A DNA stretch of 64,000 nt from Paenarthrobacter histidinolovorans (GTDB lineage: Bacteria; Actinomycetota; Actinomycetes; Actinomycetales; Micrococcaceae): contig NZ_BMPM01000004.1 in assembly GCF_014647595.1 (NCBI RefSeq), positions 307,763-371,762 on the forward strand, read 5' to 3'. Shown here in pieces: positions 7,393 to 15,733 of the stretch; the first letter of the stretch is position 1, and every line of letters begins with the position of its first letter. A program made the translations under genes and the position numbers. The notes under the pieces were generated by a model that made no database searches, was not told the DNA's origin, and saw nothing but the letters and a program-made list of their open reading frames with translations.

Positions 7393-9999
7393 GTGTCGAA
7401 TCACAATCTGTCGCGCGATGAAGCCGCTACCCGTTCAGCCCTGATCACCACCCACAGCTACGACGTCACTCTTGATGTCCGGGACGCGGCCGATCCCGCA
7501 GTCAGCGGATATCCGAGCACCAGTACCATCACTTTTTCAGCCCGGCCCGGCTCCGGAACCTTCCTTGATTTCATCAGCGGAGGCGTGCAGTCCGTGGTGT
7601 TGAACGGACGCTCCCTGGATGTGGGAACGGTGGTGGACCAGGACCGGATCCTCCTTGAGGGCCTCGCGGCGGAAAACACGGTGACGGTTACCGGGACAGC
7701 CCTCTACAGCCGTTCCGGGGAGGGAATGCACCGTTTCGTCGATCCGGCCGACGGGCAGTGCTACCTGTACACACAGTACGAACCGGCGGACTGCCGCCGC
7801 GTCTTTGCCAACTTTGAACAGCCGGACCTCAAAGCGGAATTCACGTTCCACGTCATTGCTCCTTCGGGATGGGAAGTCGCATCCAACGGTTCGGAAGCTT
7901 CGCGCTTCCCTGTCCAGGGCGCGGATGCAGTCTCGCAGTGGGACTTTGCCACCACACAACGGATGTCCACCTACATCACCACTGTGCTGGCCGGGCCTTA
8001 CTTCAAAGCGACAGACCACTGGGATGCAACGCTCGACGACGGCACCCGCCTGGATGTGCCGCTGGCACTTTACTGCCGCGCGTCTTTGGCGCCGTCCTTC
8101 GATGCCGGGGAGCTGTTCGGGCTCACCAAGAGCGGCCTGGCCTTCTTCAACAGGCTTTTCGACTATCCGTACCCCTGGGGCAAATACGATCAGGCTTTCG
8201 TGCCCGAGTACAACCTGGGCGCCATGGAGAACCCGGGGCTGGTGACCTTCACCGAAAAGTACGTCTATGCCTCACGTGCCACCGATGCCCAGTACCAGGC
8301 CAGGTCAAACACCCTCATGCACGAGATGGCTCATATGTGGTTCGGTGATCTGGTGACCATGACCTGGTGGGACGATCTGTGGCTGAAGGAATCGTTCGCG
8401 GACTTCATGGGAACCCTGGGCGTGGACCGGGCCACCGACTGGGACACGGCATGGATAAACTTCGCCAGCAAGCGTAAGGCCTGGGCCTACGTCCAGGACC
8501 AACTGCCCACGACCCACCCGATTGTGGCGGATATTCCGGATCTTGAGGCCGCAAAGCAGAACTTTGACGGAATCACCTATGCCAAGGGCGCCTCAGTACT
8601 GAAGCAACTGGTGGCTTACGTCGGCTTCGATGCCTTCATTGCCGGATCCCGGCAGTACTTCCGCGAGCACGCCTTCGGCAACACATCCCTGCAGGATCTG
8701 CTCAAGGCCCTCAGCGAAGCCTCGGGACGGGACCTCGGTGATTGGGCCCGGCAGTGGCTGCAGACCTCCGGTATCTCCACCATCGCGGCCGATATCGTTG
8801 AGGACGACGGCGTGATGGGCGCGGTGATGCTGGAGCAGGAAGCCGTCGATCCCTTGACCGGCCGCCAGGAACTCCGGCCTCACCGCATGCGCCTTGGACT
8901 GTACGACGCCGACCAGACCGGTGCTTTGCTCAGGTTGGAAAGCGTGGAAGTGGATGTGGCTGGCCCCAGCACCCTCGTCTCCGGGCTGGCAGGCAAGAAG
9001 CGGCCGGCTTTGTTGCTGGTCAACGATGACGACCTGAGCTATGCCAAGGTCCGGCTGGACCCTGTCTCCGAGCACACGGTGCGTACCTCGCTGGACAGAA
9101 TCCAGGACCCCATGGCGCGGGCCCTGTGCTGGACGGCACTGTGGGACTCTGCCCGGGACGGAGTGACGCCCGCTGCACGATACGTGAGCGCGGTGGAGCA
9201 GTTCGCTCCGGCGGAATCCGGCATCGGAGTCCTCCAGAATGTGCTCGGAAACGCCTCCAGCGCCATTGAACGCTTCGTAACCCCACGGTCCAGGGGCGGC
9301 GTTCGCAAGGATTTCCTGGCAGTCGCGGCTCGTCAACTACGGGCTTCGGCTCCCGGCTCCGATGCGCAACTGGCCTGGGCCAGAACGTTGGCAGACGTCT
9401 CGCGCCACGGTGACAGCGAACTCCCCCTGCTGCGCAGCATCCTTGATGGCACCACCGTTATTGAGGGCTTAACGGTCGATGCCGAGCTGCGATGGAGCCT
9501 CTGGCAGGCTCTGGCTGCGCACGGCGAGGCAAGCCAGGCCGAGCTGGACAGGGAACTCGAAACGGATAAGACGGCGTCCGGCAAGGAGGGTCACGCCTTG
9601 GCGTCGGCTGCCCGCCCGGATACTGCCGTGAAGGCGGCAGCCTGGGACCTGGCCGTCAACACCACCGGCCTCTCCAACGAGATCCTCAGCGCCACCATTG
9701 CCGGCTTCGTCACCGCGCCCAGTGACATGCTGGCATCCTATATCGAGCCCTATTTCGAGTGCCTTGAACGGGTATGGGCCGAGCGCAGCATTGAAATTGC
9801 CGGCAGGATCGTCCGCGGGCTTTTCCCGGCAGCCCAGGATCTTGCGCAGGGAGTGGAGCCCGCCCAGCATCCTGTGGTGCTCAGGACGGATGACTGGCTG
9901 CAGCACCACCCCGACGCTCCCCGGGCCTTGCTGCGCATCATCATTGAGCAGCGGAGCCACCTCCTGCGGGCCCTCACCGCACAGTCGGCAAACGGCTGA
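7393..9999 (+). CDS. pepN: Aminopeptidase N (M1 family)
   Basis: An 868-residue cytoplasmic zinc metallopeptidase that removes N-terminal residues from peptides. The exopeptidase motif GAMEN is at 276-280. The zinc site is HEMAH at 310-314 with the third ligand Glu333 (WLKESF). The C-terminal half is the ERAP1-like helical domain, giving the usual actinobacterial PepN length. The start is GTG (SNHNLSRDEA). TTAGAT sits 6 nt upstream, overlapping the end of the preceding gene, and no Shine-Dalgarno sequence is obvious, so coupling or an internal leaderless promoter is possible. The gene converges on the hydrolase gene ending at 10065. Confidence 0.96.
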   Translation: MSNHNLSRDEAATRSALITTHSYDVTLDVRDAADPAVSGYPSTSTITFSARPGSGTFLDFISGGVQSVVLNGRSLDVGTVVDQDRILLEGLAAENTVTVTGTALYSRSGEGMHRFVDPADGQCYLYTQYEPADCRRVFANFEQPDLKAEFTFHVIAPSGWEVASNGSEASRFPVQGADAVSQWDFATTQRMSTYITTVLAGPYFKATDHWDATLDDGTRLDVPLALYCRASLAPSFDAGELFGLTKSGLAFFNRLFDYPYPWGKYDQAFVPEYNLGAMENPGLVTFTEKYVYASRATDAQYQARSNTLMHEMAHMWFGDLVTMTWWDDLWLKESFADFMGTLGVDRATDWDTAWINFASKRKAWAYVQDQLPTTHPIVADIPDLEAAKQNFDGITYAKGASVLKQLVAYVGFDAFIAGSRQYFREHAFGNTSLQDLLKALSEASGRDLGDWARQWLQTSGISTIAADIVEDDGVMGAVMLEQEAVDPLTGRQELRPHRMRLGLYDADQTGALLRLESVEVDVAGPSTLVSGLAGKKRPALLLVNDDDLSYAKVRLDPVSEHTVRTSLDRIQDPMARALCWTALWDSARDGVTPAARYVSAVEQFAPAESGIGVLQNVLGNASSAIERFVTPRSRGGVRKDFLAVAARQLRASAPGSDAQLAWARTLADVSRHGDSELPLLRSILDGTTVIEGLTVDAELRWSLWQALAAHGEASQAELDRELETDKTASGKEGHALASAARPDTAVKAAAWDLAVNTTGLSNEILSATIAGFVTAPSDMLASYIEPYFECLERVWAERSIEIAGRIVRGLFPAAQDLAQGVEPAQHPVVLRTDDWLQHHPDAPRALLRIIIEQRSHLLRALTAQSANG

Positions 10000-10064
10000 G
10001 GGTGATCCAGGGACTGCTCGAAGCTGGTTCCTGCCCCCGGGCCCGCGCCATTGGTTCAGGTTCG

Positions 10065-10805
10065 TCAGTTTGTACGGGAAGCTTCTGACTGTATGGCCCT
10101 GGCAAGGTCGCGGGGTCGGCTCCACATGGGCCAGTGCCCTGTGGGGAGGTCAAGAACGTCCAGGTGCTCGAGGTGCGCGACTTCGGCAAACATGGCATGG
10201 CCTGCGTGGGCCAGTTCCAACACCTTCGTGCTCGGAATCGAGCAGCACACCAGGGTGGTGCGGACCTTTCGTCGGGCGTCGTTCGTGAGCTCAACGGGCT
10301 GACGAAGAACTGGCCCGGGTTCCGGGACGGCCAGGGTCTGAAAGCGCTCAAGGATCCTGGCGTTCAGGCCTTCGAGGCTCGCTTGGTTTGCCAGGACGTC
10401 GACGGGCGGCAAGGGAAGCTCATCCAGCCCCTCCGGAAAGTCCGGGTCGAAGGCACATCCTGTGGACAGAGGTCCGGAGTCTACCCAGACCATTCGACGG
10501 ATGAGCCCGGGGTGACGATCCAGGACGAGGCTGGCAGGAGCATTCGCGCCACTGTGGGCAACGAGGACTGCCGGCTGCTCTTCCGAGACCCCGTGTTGGG
10601 CCATGAGGTCCAGGACCGCCGCCGCTTGTTCGTCGAGAGTCCTCCTGGCCCGGTTGGGATCTTCGGGGTCGAGACCCGGAAGGGTCATTGCCACCCCCCG
10701 GGAGTGATCGCTTCCGAGGTGTTCAAGGACCTCGTCCCAGGCCCAGGCGCCCAGCCAGTGGCCGGCGATGAGAATGATGGTTGGAGGGTTCGTGGAGATT
10801 GTCAT
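10065..10805 (-). CDS. Alpha/beta hydrolase
   Basis: A 246-residue alpha/beta-hydrolase fold protein. It shows the oxyanion-loop start (AGHWLGAWAWDE), a nucleophile elbow that reads AHSGA instead of GxSxG, and a catalytic His near the end (GHWPMW). It resembles the small esterase/lactonase-like hydrolases of actinobacteria; substrate unknown. There is no signal peptide. It is divergent from the WYL-domain regulator at 10879, with only about 70 bp between them, so that regulator is a likely controller. Confidence 0.85.
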   Translation of the reverse strand: MTISTNPPTIILIAGHWLGAWAWDEVLEHLGSDHSRGVAMTLPGLDPEDPNRARRTLDEQAAAVLDLMAQHGVSEEQPAVLVAHSGANAPASLVLDRHPGLIRRMVWVDSGPLSTGCAFDPDFPEGLDELPLPPVDVLANQASLEGLNARILERFQTLAVPEPGPVLRQPVELTNDARRKVRTTLVCCSIPSTKVLELAHAGHAMFAEVAHLEHLDVLDLPTGHWPMWSRPRDLARAIQSEASRTN

Positions 10806-10878
10806 GACCTCAGCCTCCCAGCCGCCGGGGACAAGGGTATGTCACTATTTATGTCATGAATTTGCCAAGGCTGGAACG
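10806..10878. promoter_or_regulatory. Divergent promoter region, hydrolase / WYL regulator
   Basis: The only stretch that can hold promoters for both the minus-strand hydrolase and the plus-strand regulator. It contains AT-rich sequence (ATGTCACTATTTATGTCATGA), including two copies of ATGTCA spaced about one helical turn apart, a possible operator. No clear -35/-10 pair was identified. Confidence 0.4.
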
Positions 10879-11577
10879 GTGAAGCGGGTCGAGCGGCTGC
10901 ACGCCCTCTCCGAAATGTTGCGTCGAAGCGGTACCCGGGGGCTTTCCGCCGAAAGGCTGGCCAAAGAGTTCGCAGTATCCGTCCGCACCGTCAAGAGAGA
11001 CCTCGATGCATTGGAAAACAGCGGGGCACCCATCTGGTCCCGCCCAGGCCCGGGTGGTGGCTACGGGCTGGCCACAGGGGCATCCCTGCCGCCCGTCAGC
11101 CTGTCCCCAGCCCAGGCCGTTGCCCTCCTGGCTGCTGTGTCCGCTGCCCCCGATGCCCCGTTCGCCGACTTGGCCGCGGCAGGTATCCATAAAATCCTGG
11201 ACGTGCTCGATCCCGGAACCAAGGCAAGAGCAGACGAACTGGCCGGCCGCATCTGGGTCAATGCGATTCGCCCGCCTTCCCGCAAAACCAGTTCGGCACT
11301 GGAGGAAGCGATGGCCGCGCAGCGAGTGGTCCGCATCCGTTACACCTCGGCAGATGGGACAACGACTAACCGCGACGTCGAGCCTGTGCTGTTCGCTTCC
11401 ACGAATGGCCAGTGGTACCTGGTGGGGTGGTGCCGGCTGCGCGATGCAATTCGGTGGTTCGCCGTCTCCCGCATCGAGCGGGCAAGCGTCACCTCGACCG
11501 CCTGCAGTGGCCATGGCATCGACGAGGTTGGCGATCCCCCGGAAAACGCCAGGCCGGTGCATGGAGGCCGCGTGTGA
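10879..11577 (+). CDS. HTH and WYL domain transcriptional regulator (YafY type)
   Basis: A 232-residue regulator. An N-terminal HTH_11 winged helix occupies residues 1-60 (SAERLAKEFAVSVRTVKRDLDALE). A linker follows, then a WYL domain (VVRIRY, WYLVGWCRLRDAIRWFAVSRI), which in this family senses a ligand, often a nucleotide or small molecule. I chose the GTG at 10879 (VKRVERLHAL), which matches the family start; the longer frame from 10768 would overlap the divergent hydrolase. The C-terminus is short compared with longer YafY proteins. It probably controls the adjacent hydrolase and itself. Confidence 0.85.
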   Translation: MKRVERLHALSEMLRRSGTRGLSAERLAKEFAVSVRTVKRDLDALENSGAPIWSRPGPGGGYGLATGASLPPVSLSPAQAVALLAAVSAAPDAPFADLAAAGIHKILDVLDPGTKARADELAGRIWVNAIRPPSRKTSSALEEAMAAQRVVRIRYTSADGTTTNRDVEPVLFASTNGQWYLVGWCRLRDAIRWFAVSRIERASVTSTACSGHGIDEVGDPPENARPVHGGRV

Positions 11578-11632
11578 GCCTTTCAGCCACTGACTGTGAG
11601 CCTTGAAGCCACCGACTGTGGGTCTTGACGGC
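11574..11632. repeat. Imperfect 22-bp tandem repeat
   Basis: Two adjacent 22-bp units (11574-11595 and 11596-11617, 19 of 22 identical) and a degenerate third copy to about 11632. The first unit includes the stop codon of the WYL regulator, and the third reaches the stop of the convergent lipoate ligase-like gene. No terminator hairpin was found here. Confidence 0.75.
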
Positions 11633-12732
11633 TAGGGAACCCGGTTCAACCATTCGCTGGTGCCGAACTTGGAGTCGACACGTTTCCTGGCTTCTTCAAG
11701 TTCTGCTTCAGTGAGCAAGGACTGCGTTGCACCATACCGCTCGGAAAACACGTCCTGCATGGCCTGAAGGATCGCGGCCCGGGCCATACCGGTCTGGCGT
11801 CGCAGGGGGTCCACGCGTTTCTTGGCACTGCGCGTGCCTTTGTCCGAGAGCTTCTCCTTGCCGATCCGCAGCACTTCCACCATTTTGTCGGCGTCGATGT
11901 CGTAGCTCATGGTGACGTGATGGAGCATGCCGCCGTTGGCAAGCCGCTTCTGGGCGGCTCCACCGATCTTGCCCTGGTCCGTTGCGATGTCATTGAGGGG
12001 CACATAAAAAGCGGTGATTCCCAGCTTCTCGAGGGCGGCCATGACCCAGGCGTCCAGGAATGCGTATGAGTCGGCGAAGCTGATGCCGTCCACCAGCGTC
12101 TGTGGCAGGTACAGGGAGTAGGTGATGCAGTTGCCGGCCTCCATGAACATGGCCCCGCCGCCGCTGATGCGCCGGACCACGGTGATTCCATGGCGGGCGA
12201 CGCCCTGGGGATCAACCTCGTTCTTGACCGACTGGAAACTGCCGATGACCACTGAGGGCTCTTCCCAGTCCCAGAACCTCAGCGTGGGATTGCGCAACCC
12301 GGCTCCGACTTCTTCCGTCAGTACTTCGTCCAGGGCGACGTTCACGTGCGTTGGGAGAACCGACGGCGGGATGACGTCCCACTGGTGGTCGGCCCAGCTG
12401 GTGGCTTTGGACAGAGCACGGCGGACTGTTATGGCCACGGCCTCTGCGGAGAAACCGAACAGCGTTGCGCCCTCCGGCAATCCGCTGCTGACCGACGCGG
12501 CGATATCCGCTGCTGTGGACGTCTCAGGAAGGCCTGTCAAGGCGTCGTTGATATCCTGCAGGGCTTCATCGGGTTCGAGGAAGAAGTCGCCGCTAAGGGA
12601 GACGTTGGCGAATCGTCCATCCACGATATCCAGGTCCACCACCACCAGTTTGCCGCCGGGAACCTTGTATTCGCCGTGAAGGCGGGTGCCGGCGTCGTCG
12701 TTGTGTGTTTCAGGTGTCGGCTGGGAAGTCAT
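11632..12732 (-). CDS. Lipoate-protein ligase-like protein, accessory domain N-terminal
   Basis: About 366 residues from the ATG at 12732 (an ATG at 12741 would add three). Residues 10-95 resemble the lipoate-ligase accessory (C-terminal) domain (HGEYKVPGGKLVVVDLDI, SGDFFLEP). The catalytic BPL/LplA/LipB fold follows, with RRISGGGAMF (the RRxxGGG lipoyl-AMP loop) and GKIGGAAQ carrying the conserved Lys. The domain order is the reverse of E. coli LplA. It should attach lipoate or octanoate to carrier domains, but salvage ligase and transferase roles cannot be separated from sequence. An upstream extension of the frame overlaps rpmE2 and is rejected. Its promoter must lie in or near the rpmE2 terminator. 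Confidence 0.85.
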   Translation of the reverse strand: MTSQPTPETHNDDAGTRLHGEYKVPGGKLVVVDLDIVDGRFANVSLSGDFFLEPDEALQDINDALTGLPETSTAADIAASVSSGLPEGATLFGFSAEAVAITVRRALSKATSWADHQWDVIPPSVLPTHVNVALDEVLTEEVGAGLRNPTLRFWDWEEPSVVIGSFQSVKNEVDPQGVARHGITVVRRISGGGAMFMEAGNCITYSLYLPQTLVDGISFADSYAFLDAWVMAALEKLGITAFYVPLNDIATDQGKIGGAAQKRLANGGMLHHVTMSYDIDADKMVEVLRIGKEKLSDKGTRSAKKRVDPLRRQTGMARAAILQAMQDVFSERYGATQSLLTEAELEEARKRVDSKFGTSEWLNRVP

Positions 12733-12757
12733 GGTTTCCATCTTGCCGGAAAACGCA

Positions 12758-12796
12758 AAAGCCCGCATTGCCGGAGAATCCGGTAATGCGGGCTTT
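12758..12796 (-). terminator. Rho-independent terminator of rpmE2
   Basis: 17-bp stem (12758-12774 with 12780-12796) containing one G-U pair, and a 5-nt loop. On the minus strand the stem ends in a T-rich run. It lies between rpmE2 and the lipoate ligase-like gene, both on the minus strand. Confidence 0.85.
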
Positions 12797-12818
12797 CGAA
12801 AGCCTTGGGGTGAAGTGG

Positions 12819-13076
12819 TTACTTCTTGCCGCCGAAGCCCTTGAAGCGGGCGTTGAAGCGCTCGACGCGGCCTGCGGAGTCCATGATGCGCTGCTTGCCC
12901 GTGTAGAACGGGTGGGACTCCGAGGAGATTTCGACGTCGATAACCGGGTAGGTGTTTCCGTCTTCCCACTCGATGGTCTTCGAGGAAGACACGGTGGACT
13001 TGGTCAGGAACTGCGTACCGGAAGCCAGGTCGTTGAAGACAACAGCTTCGTACTTCGGGTGGATATCAGACTTCAT
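12819..13076 (-). CDS. rpmE2: 50S ribosomal protein L31 type B
   Basis: An 85-residue ribosomal protein matching type B L31 ([32 protein letters not shown]). It has no Cys, so it lacks the zinc-binding CxxC pairs of type A L31 and is the zinc-independent form. Such paralogues are often repressed by Zur when zinc is plentiful; I did not find a convincing Zur box. An AAAGG Shine-Dalgarno sequence precedes the ATG, and a TATGAT -10-like hexamer lies at 13182-13187 on the minus strand. It is monocistronic, bounded by a strong terminator. Confidence 0.96.
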   Translation of the reverse strand: MKSDIHPKYEAVVFNDLASGTQFLTKSTVSSSKTIEWEDGNTYPVIDVEISSESHPFYTGKQRIMDSAGRVERFNARFKGFGGKK

Positions 13077-13217
13077 AATGGGACCTTTTGTTCACGCAAC
13101 TGGATTTTGCCAGCTGCCAGGTATGAATGGAGGTGGTCCGTGGACTGCAATGAAACATTCCAGCTTCCGGGCCAACAACCAATCATAGCCGAAACCAACA
13201 CGCCATACGAACCGGGA

Positions 13218-14027
13218 TCAGTCCTGCGGACGCAGTTCCCAGAACGCCACGGCGGAGGCAGCTGCCACGTTAAGGGAGTCGACACCAGCACGCATGGGGA
13301 TCTTAACGGCGAGGTCGACGGCGGCGAGGGTCTCCGCGCTCATGCCTGAACCTTCGGTTCCCAGCACCAGCGCCAGTTTCGGGAGCTGCCTTGCGGCCAG
13401 CTCGTCAAGGTCCAGTGCGTCGTCTGTCAGTTCCATGGCTGCCACGGTGAAGCCCTGTTCCTTGAGGCGTCCCAGGTCCTGTGGCCAGCTCTCCAAACGT
13501 GCCCAGGGGACCTGGAAGACCGTGCCCATGCTGACGCGCACGCTGCGGCGGTACAACGGATCGCCGCACCGTGGCGAGACCAGGACGGCGTCGACGCCCA
13601 GCGCAGCAGCTGACCGGAAGATCGCGCCCACGTTGGTGTGGTCCACGATGTCTTCGAGCACGGCCACGCGTTCGGCGGTGGCCAGGAGTTCCTCCAGCGG
13701 GACAGGAGCCGGGCGGTGCATGGCGGCCATGGCTCCCCGGTGGAGGTGGAAACCCGTGATTTCCTCCAGCAGCGACGCCTTCCCTATGAAGACCGGAACA
13801 TCCGGATACTCCTGGAAGACGTCAGTGAGGTCTTCCAGCCACTTCTCTGCGAGGAAGAAAGAACGTGGCTGGTGGCCTGCGGCCAATGCCCTGCGCAGGA
13901 CCCTGGAGGACTCCGCGATATACATGCCCTCGCGGGGCTCCCGGAGCTTGCGGAGGTGCACATCGGTGAGCGTGGTGTAATCGCTGACGCGTGGATCGTC
14001 AGCGGACTCAAGGTAGTGGAATGTCAC
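13218..14027 (-). CDS. TrmH/SpoU family RNA 2'-O-methyltransferase
   Basis: A 269-residue SAM-dependent RNA methyltransferase with the trefoil-knot SPOUT fold. An N-terminal substrate-binding region spans residues 1-105. The knotted domain shows NVGAIFRSAAALG, LVLGTEGSGM and IPMRAGVDSLNVAAASAV, the three SpoU motifs with Arg, Glu and Asn in expected places. It could modify rRNA or tRNA; the exact target is not readable. It lies just downstream of the TauE gene (8-bp gap), so the two are likely co-transcribed. Confidence 0.9.
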   Translation of the reverse strand: MTFHYLESADDPRVSDYTTLTDVHLRKLREPREGMYIAESSRVLRRALAAGHQPRSFFLAEKWLEDLTDVFQEYPDVPVFIGKASLLEEITGFHLHRGAMAAMHRPAPVPLEELLATAERVAVLEDIVDHTNVGAIFRSAAALGVDAVLVSPRCGDPLYRRSVRVSMGTVFQVPWARLESWPQDLGRLKEQGFTVAAMELTDDALDLDELAARQLPKLALVLGTEGSGMSAETLAAVDLAVKIPMRAGVDSLNVAAASAVAFWELRPQD

Positions 14028-14034
14028 CCCGGGA

Positions 14035-14820
14035 TCACTTCAGAAGGTTGGCGATCATGAAGCCAAGCGCCACAATACCGAGGGTGAAGATCACGCCGCG
14101 CAGCACCTTGGGCGACAACTTCCGGCCAACCTTCGATCCGAGCAGCCCGCCGATCGTGGAACTGATGGCAATGAGCAGGACGACCCACCAGTTGATTCTG
14201 TCGAAGGCGAAGATGAGATAGGAAACAGCGGCAACCATGTTCACCGTCAGGGTGAGGATGTTCTTCATGGCGTTGGCATTTTGCATGGTGCCGGAGAGGA
14301 AGACTCCGAGGATCCCCACCAGGAGGATTCCTTGCGCGGCCACAAAGTAACCGCCGTAGACCCCGGCGAGGTAGATCAGGACCACCAAGAGGATGCCGTG
14401 GCTCTTGTCCTTGATGGCATGCTCGGGGTTCTGTTCCCTGTTGCGGATCCATGCCTGGAGTTTGGGCTGGAACAGCACCATGAGCAAGGCTGCGACCAGC
14501 AGGACAGGTGCCACATAGGCAAAGACCTTTTCCGGCAGGTGGAGGAGCAGCCATGCGCCGGTGATGCCACCCAACAGCGATGCCGGCATCAGCTTGAGCA
14601 GCTGCCTGCCGCGGCCGGCCAGTTCGCGGCGGTAACCCCAGGCGCCGGCTGCCGTACCGGCGACAAGGCCCATGGCGTTGCTCATGGAAGCGACGACGGG
14701 CGCCACACCCAGGGCGATCAGCACGGGGAAGGTCACCAAGGTGCCCGAGCCGACTACTGCGTTGATGGTGCCGGCCCACAAGCCCGCAAAAAAGACCAGG
14801 ATGCTGCTAAGAATCTCCAC
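14035..14820 (-). CDS. Sulfite exporter TauE/SafE family permease
   Basis: A 261-residue membrane protein with about eight hydrophobic segments in two inverted halves. The characteristic first helix motif is AGLWAGTINAVVGSGTLVTFP, and a repeated motif in the second half is LAGVYGGYFVAAQG. The family exports small sulfur- or carbon-containing anions such as sulfite or sulfoacetate; the substrate here is unknown. It sits 17 bp downstream of the ABC ATPase gene and 7 bp before the TrmH gene, in one minus-strand transcription unit. Confidence 0.88.
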   Translation of the reverse strand: MEILSSILVFFAGLWAGTINAVVGSGTLVTFPVLIALGVAPVVASMSNAMGLVAGTAAGAWGYRRELAGRGRQLLKLMPASLLGGITGAWLLLHLPEKVFAYVAPVLLVAALLMVLFQPKLQAWIRNREQNPEHAIKDKSHGILLVVLIYLAGVYGGYFVAAQGILLVGILGVFLSGTMQNANAMKNILTLTVNMVAAVSYLIFAFDRINWWVVLLIAISSTIGGLLGSKVGRKLSPKVLRGVIFTLGIVALGFMIANLLK

Positions 14821-14837
14821 GTTTGTCCCGGACCGCC

Positions 14838-15635
14838 CTAGCGCCGTGCGGTGGCTGTGTAGCGCCCGGCGTTTTCGGAAACGTCCAGGGCGAGGCCAAA
14901 GGTGTTGCCCAGGTGCTCGTCAGTGAGGACGTCCTTGATGGGACCGGCAGCCACCACGCCCCCTTCCCGGAGCAGCATTGCGTGGGTGAATCCCGGTGGC
15001 ACTTCTTCAAGGTGGTGGGTCACCAGCACCATGGCCGGTGCATCCGGGTCGCTGGCGAGTTCACCGAGTTTGTGAACCAGCTCTTCGCGCCCGCCAAGGT
15101 CCAGGCCGGCGGCAGGCTCATCCAGCAGCAGGAGTTCGGGGTCGGTCATGAGGGCGCGGGCGATCTGTACCCTCTTCCGCTCACCCTCGGACAACGTCGC
15201 GAAGGTGCGGTTAAGCAGGGGGCCCATCCCCCAATCGTTCAGGAGGCCAAAGGCGCGGCGTTCGTCGTCGCGCTCGTAGCCTTCCCGCCAGCGGCCGGTG
15301 ACGCCGTAGGCTGCGGTGACCACGACGTTGAGGACGTTCTCATGCTCGGGGATCTGGGTAGCCAGCGCTGCGGAGGAGAGTCCGATCCGTGGCCGGAGTT
15401 CAAAGACATCCACGCGGCCCAGGGTTTCGTCGAGGATCCCGGCCTTGCCGCTGCTGGGGTGCAGGCGTGCGGCTGCAATCTGGAGAAGCGTCGTTTTGCC
15501 TGCGCCGTTCGGGCCCAGGATGACCCACCGTTCGCCTTCGTTGACCTGCCAGTCCACCTTGTCCAGCAGGGTCTTCTTGCCGCGGACAACGCTGACGGAG
15601 GCCAATTCCAGAACATCACTCATAGCAGTAGACAC
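14838..15635 (-). CDS. ABC transporter ATP-binding protein (single NBD)
   Basis: A 265-residue stand-alone nucleotide-binding domain: Walker A GPNGAGKTT, signature LSEGERKR, Walker B LLLLDEP, and H-loop VTHHLEE. It resembles the ModF/ABC ATPases that occur alone in actinobacteria. No permease gene is adjacent apart from the unrelated TauE protein, so its partner is unknown. It is the first gene of the ABC-TauE-TrmH unit, divergent from serB. MSTAMSDVLEL allows a start at residue 1 or at the second Met. Confidence 0.85.
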   Translation of the reverse strand: MSTAMSDVLELASVSVVRGKKTLLDKVDWQVNEGERWVILGPNGAGKTTLLQIAAARLHPSSGKAGILDETLGRVDVFELRPRIGLSSAALATQIPEHENVLNVVVTAAYGVTGRWREGYERDDERRAFGLLNDWGMGPLLNRTFATLSEGERKRVQIARALMTDPELLLLDEPAAGLDLGGREELVHKLGELASDPDAPAMVLVTHHLEEVPPGFTHAMLLREGGVVAAGPIKDVLTDEHLGNTFGLALDVSENAGRYTATARR

Positions 15636-15720
15636 TAGGACAAAACTGCACGTGACTGATAACTGATGTTTCTGCCCGTATATGAGTCGAAACAGATTCG
15701 GGTGGACGACGCGCCCTCAG

Positions 15721-15726
15721 TAGGAT
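15721..15726 (+). promoter_or_regulatory. Candidate -10 hexamer or SD for serB
   Basis: TAGGAT lies 7 nt before the serB ATG. It fits a -10 box for a leaderless transcript (with a weak TTCGGG 18 nt upstream), but the AGGA within it could equally act as a Shine-Dalgarno sequence. Confidence 0.35.
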
Positions 15727-15733
15727 TGAAGCC

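Noticed and set aside
12733..12969. N-terminal extension of the lipoate ligase-like protein
   Set aside because: It overlaps rpmE2 and its terminator in another frame, and the Arg-rich sequence is a shadow of L31.
13077..13217. Possible Zur box upstream of rpmE2
   Set aside because: GGAATGTTTCATTGC is only partly symmetric and does not match the usual Zur consensus well enough.
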